Below, piece after piece: positions 12,144 to 32,520 of a DNA stretch of 64,000 nt. The stretch covers positions 595,017 to 659,016 of the forward strand of contig CAJNOP010000017.1 of assembly GCA_905250075.1 (NCBI GenBank), given 5' to 3'. Position 1 is the first letter of the stretch. Every line of letters starts with the position of its first letter. The DNA is from Rotaria sp. Silwood1. Taxonomy: Eukaryota > Rotifera > Eurotatoria > Philodinida > Philodinidae. The position numbers and the translations under genes were made by a program. The notes below the pieces were generated by a model. It ran no database searches, had not been told where the DNA came from, and worked only from the letters and a program-made list of their open reading frames with translations.

Positions 12144-15100
12144 TTATTTTTTTGTTTCTTCTTCTTCTTTTGTGGGTTGTTCTTCATCATATTTGCTGCT
12201 TGTTAAACTTTCTGTACTTTCACTACGTTCCTGTAAATCATCTGATGTGACTAGAATTAAAGGTGCATCAGCTATTGAACATGGTTGTGGTAATGATGAA
12301 TCTTGTTGAGGATGATCATCATTTGATAATGTTGTTGATGAATCAACACCACTTGTATCATTTGAATTTTTACCTGGTGATAATGTAGTATTGACATTAT
12401 CATTTTGTTGTGTTTCTTGTTGACCACCATCAATATTATAACGTTCTGAACGTGATGTTGATGGCATTGATGTTGGATACATGATTAACGTACCAGCTGA
12501 ATTGAATGGAAATGGTGGAGGTTCAGGCATTAAAATGCATCCATCGATTGTTGTTGGATAATAATTTGTACGCGGTGGAAAATATGCATTAGCAGCTAAG
12601 ACATTCAAATCTGATGTTGGATGAATAAGTGGATACTATAAAAGAAAACAACAGAAATTATAAACTTCGCACAAACCATTTGACTAAAAAACGGGATATA
12701 TGTAGGTGTGCAGAGGAAGGGGTAATAATAATCGGCCTAATTTTTGGCCTACGGCCTAAGCGAGCCTAAAAATATTATTGGTATGTTTCCCTTTTCGTAT
12801 GAATCATCTGCAGAACGAAAAAAAAAATAGCCCATCATTTTCTTAGGCTCACGTAGGTCTTAGGCCAAAAATTAGACCGATTATTATTACCCGCAGAGGA
12901 AGACTTCCTCTATCCAACGGTATATATATTATCAAATTCTGTTGCGTACCAGTAAGATGTCTATAGGTGGCGCCACCTTCACCGTGATCATGATAAAACG
13001 CGGCGAAGATGACGCCACCTATAGACATCTTACTGGTACGCAGCAGAATTTGATAAGATATATACCGTTGGATAGAGGAAGTCTTCCTCTACAAACCTAC
13101 ATACATCCCAATTTTTAGTCGAAAATTGACCTGTAAGTGATAGTCGCCTTTGAACCGAACATTTTATTAAACAAACTAAACTATTTGAATTTCTCTTCGA
13201 AATTAATTTCTTTTTTCTTTTATATTATCGCTATAAGTAGGTTTGGGTAAGACAAAGAAAAGCTTAAAAGGGATTAGAGCAGATTGTCTATTGATACACA
13301 GTTACGATGGTTTCAATTAACTTTTTGCAAGCAAGGCATTTTCGTCAGAATTCAAAATGAAGAATTTCGATCTGAAGTTTTGTTTAAAGGCAGATTTCAT
13401 AGTCTTGAAAGTTTCAACGAAGACAAGCACGTCTGTTTCGAGATATTCAATTTCCAAGTAGGTACGGTTACTGTGTTCTCCGATGATGAGTCGCTGTTTG
13501 TTTTCGGCAATAGAATATATTGAGAAGGACATGTTCGTTGAAATTTTCAAGATTATTGAATAGAGAGCCTGTAGAGTGTGATTTGTTCAGATCTGGATTC
13601 GGACACAACCAAGTCCGATACCAACTTAACGAGCTATACTACTGAATATATCTAAAGACTAAAGTTTAGATCCATACTTTTTGTTTTGGATTAATGTTTA
13701 ATTTATATCTTCTTTTTTCTTTTTTGAAATCGATATACTCTATATTTTAATTAAATATATATATATATATATATATAGGAGTCGTCAATCTATGTTCTTT
13801 GATTTTTCTAATATTATATTAAATTTTAAACTTACATATTGTTGATCACGTGGTATGACTTTTAAATCACTAAAACGAACTTGATCATAATTATTATAAT
13901 CATGATACATAACGGTGCAGTAAGGAGGCTGAATTTCCACAATTGTAGCATAGTAAAACTAAAAGAAAACCATGAAATTCTAGTAGAAAAACTACGTTAA
14001 ATTATCTTTCAATTTACTTCTCCATCATCGCTCCATCGAGCTAAACACATATCACCTATTCTCCAACGAGGTCTTGGATTCTATATATAAGAAAATTAAT
14101 TTTAAAAAAATTAATTTATTTGGTGTCTTTTTTGAAAAAAAAATCATACTGAATTGGAATCTCGACGTTTTTCATCTTGAATATTTGTATTACTATCATT
14201 AGATGATAGTAATGTTTGTTTTTGTTCGCTTGAGGACGTTTCTGATTTAATTCCACTATCATTATTCTCATCATGTTGAGATCCTATGTTAGTTGCAGTT
14301 TCAATATCAGAATGAGTATTACCATTATTTTTTATATCACCATTAAAATTATTAGTAATCGTAGGTGGAAGATAAGTCGGAGTTGCATAAGGTGGTCCAT
14401 AACAAAATGTTAAATGATCATTTGGATATGTAGGACCAATAAGTGTTTGATGATTATGAAATGATGGACTTGGAATACCAGCAAGACTATATGTTAAAGA
14501 ATTCTAAGATTAAAGAAAAAAAAAAAAGAAACACAAACAATAATAAAAAAAATCATAAATTTATTAATTATAATACTGGATTAGCTTGAAAATAACTTAG
14601 ATGAGTTGGTGTTGAACTACTAACAGTAGCAATTATATTGGCAGGTTGTGTATAAGAATTAAGAGAAGCTGTATGTTGTTGACCACTCGATGAATTATTG
14701 ATAATATATGATGTTGGATCTCCATGTCGTATGTACGATGATGATAAGGAGGACAATGATTGATTACTTATGTTATCATTAGAATAAATACTATTTAGGT
14801 CATTTCCAGGCATTGATTCATCATAATACCGATTTGTATTTCGACGAGTACGTTCTTCTTGTGCACGTTGAAGTCTAAATAGAAACAATGAATTTTCTTA
14901 TTCAGTCAATTCATAATAGAAATTTACTATAATTGAGAAAAAAATTACGATCTTCAAAGTAATTAAATGAAATTGTAATATACATATTCGCCTTTAATGT
15001 TATCTGCAACGTTAAGAACATTATTTTCTAAATCGAGACCTTCAAAAAACAAGCTTTTACATTCCTGTCTACCTATTTTTTTCACATTAAGTATTACAAG

Positions 15101-17223
15101 TCGATATATCAATATTGATTCTTTCATATAGAAAATAATATGTGCTTTGATAAAGCTTGTGGTGTGAAAAGTAAATTGTGATATTTATAATAAAAGAAAA
15201 AAATACACACCTCGGTGGTAAAGGATTTCGTCGTTCTCGATAATTTGCGTGTGAAGGATCATCTTCTGGATCTAATTGTTCATCAATATCATCTTGTTGA
15301 ACTATATCATTATAATTATTATTATTTAATGAATAATGTATTTGAGAATTTATTTTATTTGTTGTATTAGTACCATTATATTGTTCATTATTATATCGAC
15401 GTTTATTATTATCATAACGTTCTTTAGATTTTTCATTTTCATTATCGTTTGATAATTTTAATGAAGTCATAAAATCCATTAGAGTATTTTTTGGTGGTGG
15501 ACGTTTAAAAAAATTTGTTTCACCTTCATCATTATCATATCGATTATTTCCTATTCATAAAAGAGTATTTATATCGTATGAAAATATTAAAAATATTTAC
15601 GTCGTCCTTCATATGACGATCGATATGATCCATTTCCACGACCCTGAAATATTGAAATGTGAACTAGATTTTATTTTCTATTAATTACTAACTCGACGAG
15701 TTGATCGTGCTCGAGAATATGTATTTGAACCGTTATGATATTGTGTATTGTCATGTGTTAATTGAAGTAAACCATCTTTAATTTGTATGATATCGGTTAA
15801 TAATAATTTACTACCGATTTTTGTATTAAAACTAAAAGAAATTAGATAGAGGTAAAAGAAAATACAATTCGTGTATTTTTTTTTTTAAATCAATTACTTT
15901 AAACTAGGAAAATGATCAATTGTAAGAGCTTTGACACTTCTAATACCATCGGTGAGTGTTAAAACTAAACGATCATTATCATTTGTCTGTTCATTTTGAT
16001 TATTAGTTATCTGAATAAATGGTTCAATTGCATCGATTTGAACAAAAAATGTGCCTTTTATCTAAGTTAAACATAACAAAACAAACATTCAATCGTATGA
16101 TAACATAATCATCTATTTGAATTTCAAAAGATTTATTGATATAGTTTGAAAGAAAGATAAATATCTCTACACGTATTATGCAAAAACTCTTGTTAATTTC
16201 TACGCACTGAAGCGAAAAAAAAATGGTTATATGATAACTACTATTGATAGCAATCAAAAGCTCTTCAAATTTCATAACTATAAAAGTGATTCATTCGAGC
16301 AAAACAAAATTTTTCAAGTGTTTTTTTCGGAAATCTAATCGATTTCAACAGTTAAAACATCCGATTATTAGATAAAAACTCATTTTATTTTTCGTGTAAA
16401 GATCATGGTTTTTTTGACACTTCATTGCTATAAAATGTCTATTTTTGAAGAACTCTTGGCTTTTAGGGAAAATTATCAAAATACTAGTCTGCATTCGAAG
16501 GTTACCATTGTAGGAGCCATGGAAATTTTCATAAAAGAAACTCATAGGTTTTTATTTCGAGTGTGAATTTAAATATAAAACGGAAAAAGATTCGTGAATA
16601 TTAAATGCTTGCAGAAAGTGATCCAATTTCTAAAGGATTATTTTTTACCGTTATTCTCAAGTTTTCAAAAACTATTTCTGGATGTTATTATTCATTCTCA
16701 GGGGATGTCCCATGGTCGATGACTCAAAAAGATGATTAGAAGATTTTTGCTAAAGTTAAGCGGATTTGGAAGGACGTGCTAAGAAAAAAACAGTTGATGA
16801 GATACGAAAATCTTTCAGACAAGGCAGTTATCCCGATTTATTTCAATGTCAACAAGGAGTGAAGATTGATTTCTTTTTCTGAATTATGCCTATCGCTTGA
16901 TTGATTTCAACTGTTTAACAAATTTATATTTAAATTTTCTTACTGAAGATTTCGATACTTGACCATCAATTCTTCCAAATAAATCATCAGGTAAAGGTTT
17001 ACAAGATACTAATCGATGAAAATCAACCTAAAAATAAATAAATAAATAAATAAAAATAGTACAAAAGAACTTTGTTCTTCCATATAATTACTTCTTGATA
17101 ATCTTTAATAAATTGCAATGACCGTTCATTATCATTTGAATCGGCACCATTAAGACCATTCTTAATAGGTGTTGTTAATTCTTCTTTGGTTGCTATCACA
17201 GTTACCATATTTTTAAATTTCAA
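12144..17223 (-). CDS. TDRD3: TDRD3-like OB-fold and Tudor domain protein
   Basis: Eleven exons, minus strand: 17223-17092, 17027-16944, 16061-15898, 15831-15693, 15643-15601, 15550-15211, 14874-14577, 14503-14150, 14080-14018, 13958-13836, 12635-12144; 743 residues with consistent phases. Residues ~30-180 form the RMI1/TDRD3-type N-terminal OB-fold region (FGRIDGQV..., LTDGIRSVKAL, GSKLLLTDIIQIKDGLLQLT). A short MDFMTSLKL motif near residue 212 resembles the FDFLESKMG exon-junction-binding motif of human TDRD3. The Tudor domain (residues ~520-580) carries WRIGDMCLARWSDDGEFYYA and an FSDLKVIP end. In animals TDRD3 pairs with topoisomerase 3-beta and reads methylarginine. No UBA domain was found between OB-fold and Tudor. 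The C-terminal 165 residues are low-complexity. ATG 17208 (M6) is an alternative start. Introns at 16062-16943 and 12636-13835 are long; the latter holds nested MITEs. Confidence 0.88.
12674..13133. mobile_element. Palindromic MITE in a TDRD3 intron, split by a second element
   Basis: The left end (GACTAAAAAACGGGATATATGTAGG) at about 12681 and the right end (CCTACATACATCCCAATTTTTAGTC) at about 13120 are complementary, as are the long arms at 12893-12970 and 13010-13093 (ATCCAACGGTATAT..., CCAGTAAGATGTCTATAGGTG...). The left arm is interrupted by another element at 12720-12892. No coding capacity. Confidence 0.75.
12720..12892. mobile_element. 173-bp MITE with 10-bp target duplication
   Basis: The terminal inverted repeats start GGGTAATAATAATCGG and extend about 45 bp inwards (GGCCTAATTTTTGGCCTA... 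/ ...TAGGCCAAAAATTAGACC). The element is flanked by an exact direct repeat, GCAGAGGAAG, at 12710-12719 and 12893-12902. A 9-10 bp duplication suggests a Mutator-like rather than a mariner or hAT source; the superfamily is inferred. Confidence 0.75.
13755..13779. repeat. (TA)n microsatellite
   Basis: About 12 TA units inside a TDRD3 intron. Confidence 0.9.
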
Positions 17224-17900
17224 TGGATAAATGGAAATGATTTAAATGGATGGGGAATAAAAAGGAAAGGATGAACGAATATCTTATGCTCTTCAATATT
17301 TTCTCGTTGATCTATAAAACATAAAGACACAAAAATGATCAATCTCTTTCGCTGTTTGTCTATCTGTCTGTGTGTTTTTTTCCTCTCTCTTTTATTGTTT
17401 TGTTCTATTGGATGTCCGCGCTTTCATTCCTTGCTGTTGTTTTCTCCAATAATATTCCCTTGATCCATAAAATACTTGTTCATCATTAGTAACGCCAATC
17501 ATTGAAAAAAATAAATAAAATGTCGCTTTAAAAAAATTAAGTTTTTTACTAAGAAAAAAAATTTATTTTGAAAAAAAATTATTTTGAAAATAATTTTATG
17601 ATATTGATAAAATAGAGAGACACAATGTAATATCATGTACAAGATGGCTTGGAATGTATATACGTTTAGTCGTTTGTTTATTTCTCGAACGCGTCGTTTC
17701 AAAGACGCAAATATTGTCTTTTTCTTGTAAAAATGATTTCTTTGTCGAGATATTCTATTGAAATTAAGAAATTAAGAAATGAGAATTTAATTTAATTTAA
17801 TTTAATTTATTTTGACAACAAAAAGCCTAGGTATATAAATTAAAATTAGAAAAAAAAAAACTTCAGGTTTTTATTTTGTTATTTTTTTTTTAAATTAGTT
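17224..17900. promoter_or_regulatory. Shared upstream region of divergent TDRD3 and FAM135
   Basis: 677 bp separates the two head-to-head start codons. It must hold both promoters and 5' UTRs. It contains a (AATTT)n run at about 17786-17812 and T-rich tracts just before the FAM135 ATG. No specific factor sites were recognised. Confidence 0.5.
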
Positions 17901-26453
<8,553 letters not shown>

Positions 26454-26825
26454 TATATCATATACATGTATTTAAAACAAAAAGGATCTAGTTGATTGTT
26501 CGTGTTTCCATATATTTCCGGTTTGATGTTAATCATGTTTTTCTGCAATATATTTTTTGTTTGCTTGTTAGTGCTCTTCCAAAATTTGCAAAAGTCATCA
26601 ATGTTTTCTTTTTTGTTTTCTTTTTTTCTTTCTTGTCTTCGATCAGATACTATCTATACATACGAACAAAAGCATACAATGAAAAACAAAATATTGTTCT
26701 TGCAACAGTTGTACATATTCACATTTAATATAAATATATATACATATAAATATAAATATAAACTTAGTAGTCGCTTCACTTAACGTATTTTTCAGATATT
26801 TACATCCAATCGTAAATAAAATACA
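26454..26825. promoter_or_regulatory. FAM135 3' UTR and eS27 promoter region
   Basis: Only 372 bp separates the FAM135 stop from the eS27 start. It must contain FAM135 3' processing signals and the eS27 promoter. The T/C-rich tract at 26606-26640 and ATATA-rich stretch at 26727-26762 are the only landmarks. Confidence 0.45.
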
Positions 26826-27178
26826 ATGCCATTAGCTAAAGATCTCCTTCACCCATCAATCGACGATGAACGCCGAAAACACAAGAAGAAACGACTTGTT
26901 CAAAGTCCAAATTCATTCTTTATGGATGTTAAATGCCCAGGTTGTTACAAAATTACAACAGGTAAAATAAATAAAAATTTTTACATAAAACTCAATAATT
27001 TATTTTATTTTACTATTCTATAGTCTTCAGTCATGCACAAACTGTTGTTTTATGTGTTGGCTGCAATTATGTACTTTGTTCACCATCGGGCGGCAAAGCA
27101 CGTCTTACAGAAGGTTGTTCATTCCGTAAGAAACGTGATACACCATTGGCACGTAAAGATGATGTCGAACGAAATTAA
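26826..27178 (+). CDS. RPS27: 40S ribosomal protein eS27
   Basis: Two exons, 26826-26961 and 27024-27178, joined in phase to 96 residues. The chain opens [20 protein letters not shown], continues [20 protein letters not shown] and [13 protein letters not shown], and carries [15 protein letters not shown], nearly identical to human eS27. CPGC and CVGC form the C4 zinc site on the small ribosomal subunit. Animal eS27 usually ends two or three residues after the CSFRRK motif (84 residues in human). Here the chain continues [13 protein letters not shown], a 12-residue extension. A polyadenylation-like AATAAATAAATAAA run lies at about 27285-27298. Confidence 0.97.
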
Positions 27179-28663
27179 ACGATATTTACTTAAACAAACA
27201 ATGGAACATCAAACATCAGCAAAATCGTTTTAATTTTTTTTCTATTCATCTTTCATCTTGTGTTATTGAAGGAGAAAAAAAGAAAAATAAATAAATAAAC
27301 AGCATTGAAAAAATCAACAAAAAAAAAGTGTAACATGAATTGTTCAATCAAGGAAATTAAGAAAAACAGTCTGATTATACATTGTCTTTTATCGTAAAAA
27401 GGTTTATGGATTGTAAACTCAGGCTTATCAAACCTCCTGATTTTCAGAGTTCTTCTGAGTTCGAATTTAGTGACAATTTGAATCAACAAAAAAAAAACAT
27501 AGAAAAGTGAACTGGTGTAGTTTGAGGCAATAATCTTTTAGCTCATCTTCTTGATTGTGAAAATGTGATTAGTTCATAAAATTGAACTCCATTAGATGTT
27601 CTGTATTTGTTTTGAATGTTTAGTGCAAGCGAGATTGCAGCCTTAAAAATATTGAATACTATATCACTTTATTGATGGCGAGAAGACAGTTTCAATAAAC
27701 GATTATTTCAGCTTTATAAAATTTGAAAATTACCTCTCCAATGATCAAGAATTGTCAAGACAAATTTTTCTCACCAGAAAAAATATAGTCATAGTGTCAA
27801 CATCGTGGGGACGGTATTTCTAATAGTTTGCTTTCCATTGTCAATTTATTTTTTGTCAGATCCTTATAAAATACTTATGTTTACTTTTTTTTCATCAATA
27901 AATGACATGGATGTGAAAATAGTAGGACAATAAAATATGTAGGAACACAGAAATGGCTCAAAATATCGGAAAAAAATTCCAAAAATATCGAACAAGGGAA
28001 AATCTTACATGTATTAAATGCTAAAAGAAAGTTGTCGAAATCTTGAACGTTTGTTGATGATTATTCTAGTACAGTAAATAAAGCACAAGAAAATCTGACA
28101 TTATTTACGTTCAGTTGACTGTATTGTAGTTGAATCCATTACCAGTTAGATAGAGCAGCCAGTCTTTGGTAGACTGATTGTTACCAATCAATAAATGAGC
28201 CGTTTTCTAGTACAAGTCTGTTTAAGTTCGAAGCAAGAAACATGACGAAAAACTGTGAAATCGCTTAGTTCTGTAATTTCTAACGTTCTTCTGGTCACCC
28301 TTTTTTTTTAACTGGTCTGGTAATCGAAACCATGAACTCGGTATTGTATCGCGATTGAAATAGATATATTCACAAGAATGGATTTATTTGAGATTTTACG
28401 ATATACAGTTGAATACATGTCACTTCTTAATATCATGTGTGAGATGATTATTCTCTTTACTCATTTAATAAAGACAAGGCACAATAAATTGTATGAGTGA
28501 TTCTTTAGCTTTTCAAACAATCTACAGATTTCCAAAATTTAGAGTTGGCAACCCTGTTTGCTAGTAGAGATTAGTCAATTTCATACAAGATGATAACTGG
28601 CGCGTAAAAACGACTTAAAGAATACAACATTTCTTTATACTATCGAATATTGTCTTTTGTTTA
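27179..28663. other. Intergenic, no gene seen
   Basis: About 1.5 kb with the eS27 3' UTR at its left end. No exon chain or recognised repeat was found on either strand. Confidence 0.5.
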
Positions 28664-29041
28664 ATGTCAAGTATTATTATTGTTTTTCTTTTGATCCTTT
28701 ACTACTTAAAATTATCAATCAGCATTACTATTGCCAATAAACATTTTTCTCTTACAAATCATCGATATATTTCAACAACATCTTATCCATTAGTTCTTCA
28801 AATTCCATCACCACCAAGAGTTTTACAGACTACTACGAAACCTACCATTGTTCATTCGAATCATGAACAATATGGGAATGCAGATGAAAATTCACAAACA
28901 AAACTTGAAGCATTGAACGATTTGAAATATAAGTCATTATTTGCTATGATTTTACCTATACGTTCGAAGATTAAACCTTCTACATTTAACATTGATCAAT
29001 CACCTGTCCTTTTACTGATTTCATCAATTGATTCGAGTTAG
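28664..29041 (+). CDS. Possible small secreted protein, unrecognised
   Basis: Uninterrupted 125-codon frame in A+T-rich DNA where frames this long are uncommon. The first ~25 residues (MSSIIIVFLLILYYLKLSIS) look like a signal peptide. The rest is hydrophilic with a Pro/Thr-rich stretch (PSPPRVLQTTTKPT) and no cysteines. There are no dibasic cleavage pairs. An AATAAATAAA run follows 20 bp after the stop. No family resemblance was recognised, so it could be a chance ORF; coding status is uncertain. Confidence 0.4.
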   Translation: MSSIIIVFLLILYYLKLSISITIANKHFSLTNHRYISTTSYPLVLQIPSPPRVLQTTTKPTIVHSNHEQYGNADENSQTKLEALNDLKYKSLFAMILPIRSKIKPSTFNIDQSPVLLLISSIDSS

Positions 29042-32000
29042 AAAACTTTGTTTCTTATTTAAATAAATAAAAATGAGTTGAAATAGTAGGTTTTCTAAGA
29101 TACGAATGTTCTATCAATTTGTTAACCAGAGACTACATGTTCCAAATGCATTTATTCAGCAGAATAGCTTGATAAAATACTCGTAGTTTAGAGACTCAAG
29201 AAGATTAATTTTCCAAAATACATATCTAACTGATGCCTAACCTAATGAAAAACAAAGTTCAAGATTTTTGTGAAAGACTTTTGCTTTTTATCTTTCATAA
29301 AACGTATTCAAAGAGGCCAAGCTATTACCATGAACTGAATGAGGAGAAAATACAACAAAAATTAGATTTACACTTATGATTTTGTTTTCAGTTATGACCG
29401 AATCTTCAAGTTAAATACAATTGAAATATTTGAATTTGATAGAATATATTCTTTTTCTGTACCATTTAAAGAAGTATGTACTTGAGCTTTATCCAAACCA
29501 ACGACTCTCGTGTTCTAATACCGCATAGGAACATTAAGGAAACGTTCTCTCACTATATATTTATTTATCGAAAGTGTTTCTTTTTCATATTCATATTACT
29601 ATGTCATTAAAATCGCTTAAGTTTTGACGATTAATTGTAATATTACTGAAAACAAAACAAACAAAATTCTGATGATTTTGTTTTAAAAAATATTTTCAAT
29701 ATTATGATGCCATCGTATCTGATAGAAACTTCGGACTAAATATTTAGTATATGATTAGTTTCAACTAACAAGAAAAGAAGACATGATCATTTTGGATTTT
29801 TCAGCTCTTTGATAATTCATATTATTTTATTAGAGGAATTATTTCATAACTTAGATAGTAAATATAAATATTTTAAGAATTAAATTGTTTTCTTTAGTTT
29901 TTCATCACTAAGTCTTATTTCATAAGATAATTTATGATCTTTTTTTCATGGAAATTAATCACAATAACAGTTTCATTATTAAGTATCAGTTTATAAAATA
30001 AATTATATTCTTTCATCTTCAGAATAATTGCAACATCCATTTCATCAGTTCGTAGAAATTTTACAATATAATTTATATTTCTTTTCTTTAGATTAATATC
30101 CACTACAATATTATTGGTAAATAGAATTGAAAGAAAACCACATCTGTCTCATTTATGAGATACTCAAAAGAATCTAACAATAAATTATATCGCATATGAA
30201 ACTTGATAGCAGTCATAATTCTCGTGATAGAATTCCGAATGAAATCTCCAGAAGATCTTGATTGTGATTCTTCTGGATTCTTTTATAGAAAATAGATTAT
30301 AATTACTCATTCATTAATTTTTTAAAAGTTTTAGATTAATTGCAATTTTGGTAAATAAAAGTCATTAGTTTAGGTGGTTTTAATGACATGCCTTTATTCA
30401 ATAAGTTTATGAACTTCTTCATATCATGATATAACGATTCGAAATCGTTTTAATTGCTTAGATTTTGTTAAGTTCAGACATATAATACCAGATTCGGACT
30501 ACTATTCTGATTCCTTCAGATGCAAGATAATTGGATACGTCTTTATGAATATCTCGTTTTCCATTATTGTAGTGAAGTTTAGTGGCATTCGTACCAGAGG
30601 ATTTTTGGTTCCCGATTCTGCTAATAGCCGACTGTGCATAGATGCTAATGTAATAATCGTAATCAACAGTTTGCTCTCGCTTAATATGATGGATTAAAAT
30701 CTGAGTAGAGATGACTTAGGAAAAATATAGAGCAAGGTCGTAGAGCGATACAACTGCATCAAACTAGTTCTCGTGAAGAGTCTGCATTTGGTATTTAGAC
30801 AGTGTTCGATAATTTTCAACAAATTTGTTAATGATCAAGCCATGACTGATTATCTGTCATCATATCACATAATGTACGAGTTACTTGTTCAAATTTCGTT
30901 AAATTTTCTTTGCATATTCGAAGTGATTTTGCCTGTCTAAGAATCGATCAATTGTTTAAGTATATTACGAGCAATGATTTTTTTTTTCAGCCTCAAAAGA
31001 TTAAAACTAGTTTAATAGATGCTTCCATAATAGGGACGACTTTACAAGGGTCATTTGTCAATGTTCATAGATGATCATCATCAGTAAGCCTACGGGACTT
31101 GTTGAATATTTTCAGATGTTGTTTCGAGTTCAGATCTACCAAGTCGTACATATCTTTTTATCCTTATCCCGACCTTGAAGACATTGTTGAATTGTCTAAA
31201 AAGGTTAAATATCATCGCTGAAGACAAAGTATATCTCACTATGAATAGCTATTCGTTGAATATGAAGTGTAGTACGCCATTTTAATAAAGCAATTAAATA
31301 TTTTCTTGTTCATCTAAAACAAAGACGAACGGCGTTCATCGAAACTTTATTATTATGATATTACTTGAAATATGATACGATATTATAGAATCATAGAGCA
31401 CTGCTTAAGTATCAGTTTTTATAGACGGAAAACTTTGTTAAAAATTGGAACACTGCTTCATGGAAGTAAAACACCAGTTGTGAAAGCTTCCATTACTGGC
31501 AAACACCGTTCAACTTGAAGACTTATGGCTATTTCACTGAATTTTTAGTTAGAGCAAGGCATTTCTGAAAATATCAAAATCAAGAACTTGATCTTGCAAA
31601 GTTGTCGATAGCTACAACTTATAATCATTAAAACATTTCAAAATTAAGTTCTTCAATTCGATAGTTTCGAAAATGCTTTACTCTGGATTAAAAATGAAAC
31701 AAGACAATCATAACTCTGCTCCAATACAACATATATCCGAACTTTTGGAAGCTAATCATAATCTCCTTGAGATTTGTCTATAGAAACAATCTCAAATTGA
31801 ATGATGTCCGAAACAGAGACCAAAAACGAATCGATCTAGAAATAGTAAAACTCAATTTGGTCTGCAGCCTTTAGTCTAAAAGTCGCCAGTGTTCTATTTG
31901 GTATGAGTTAATCATGAATGATATAAACCCACCTAGATTTCGTTCACTGGTCGCGATCTTATTAAGAAACAATGTATAGAACAACAGGTCTTATGTTAGT

Positions 32001-32520
32001 ATTTGATTTCGGGCTGAATCTAGCAAGTGTGTCGGTAATTATGTAACAGTTTTCCTCAACATCACGTTTGTGAACGATAAATGCCATTTAGTAAATAACA
32101 TATTGTTTTGTCTAATTGTGTTTAATAAACAATAGTTATAACGACGATTGATATTATTCAGATCTCAGATGTAGATCATTATAAAAGCTTCTATCAATTT
32201 TAAGCACTATGACCTATGTATATAGCACTATGTAGATGTCAGTTAATACCAAACATGCATATGCTGGTGATGATTCATAACTAAACCGTATTGGTTACAA
32301 ACATTTCTACTTAGTTGACAATAAAAACGTCTCTTTTTCGGCATCCTTCTTGCAAAAATTGTATGAATGCGAAAATAATCTTTATTTACGGCTTCTCTTG
32401 TTTTTTTTTTCTATACCATATTCATTCTAGATTCAAACTATTACTATTTCATAATGGCTATTGATATTAGCATCAATCTATGAAATTTTGATTGCATTTT
32501 GTAATCAAAAATTGATCATC
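29042..32520. other. Intergenic, about 3.5 kb, no gene seen
   Basis: No convincing exons or repeats. Upstream exons of the KMT5 gene could lie here, because human KMT5B has about 90 residues before the conserved region where this model starts. A short minus-strand frame at 29915-30103 has no recognisable features. Confidence 0.45.
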
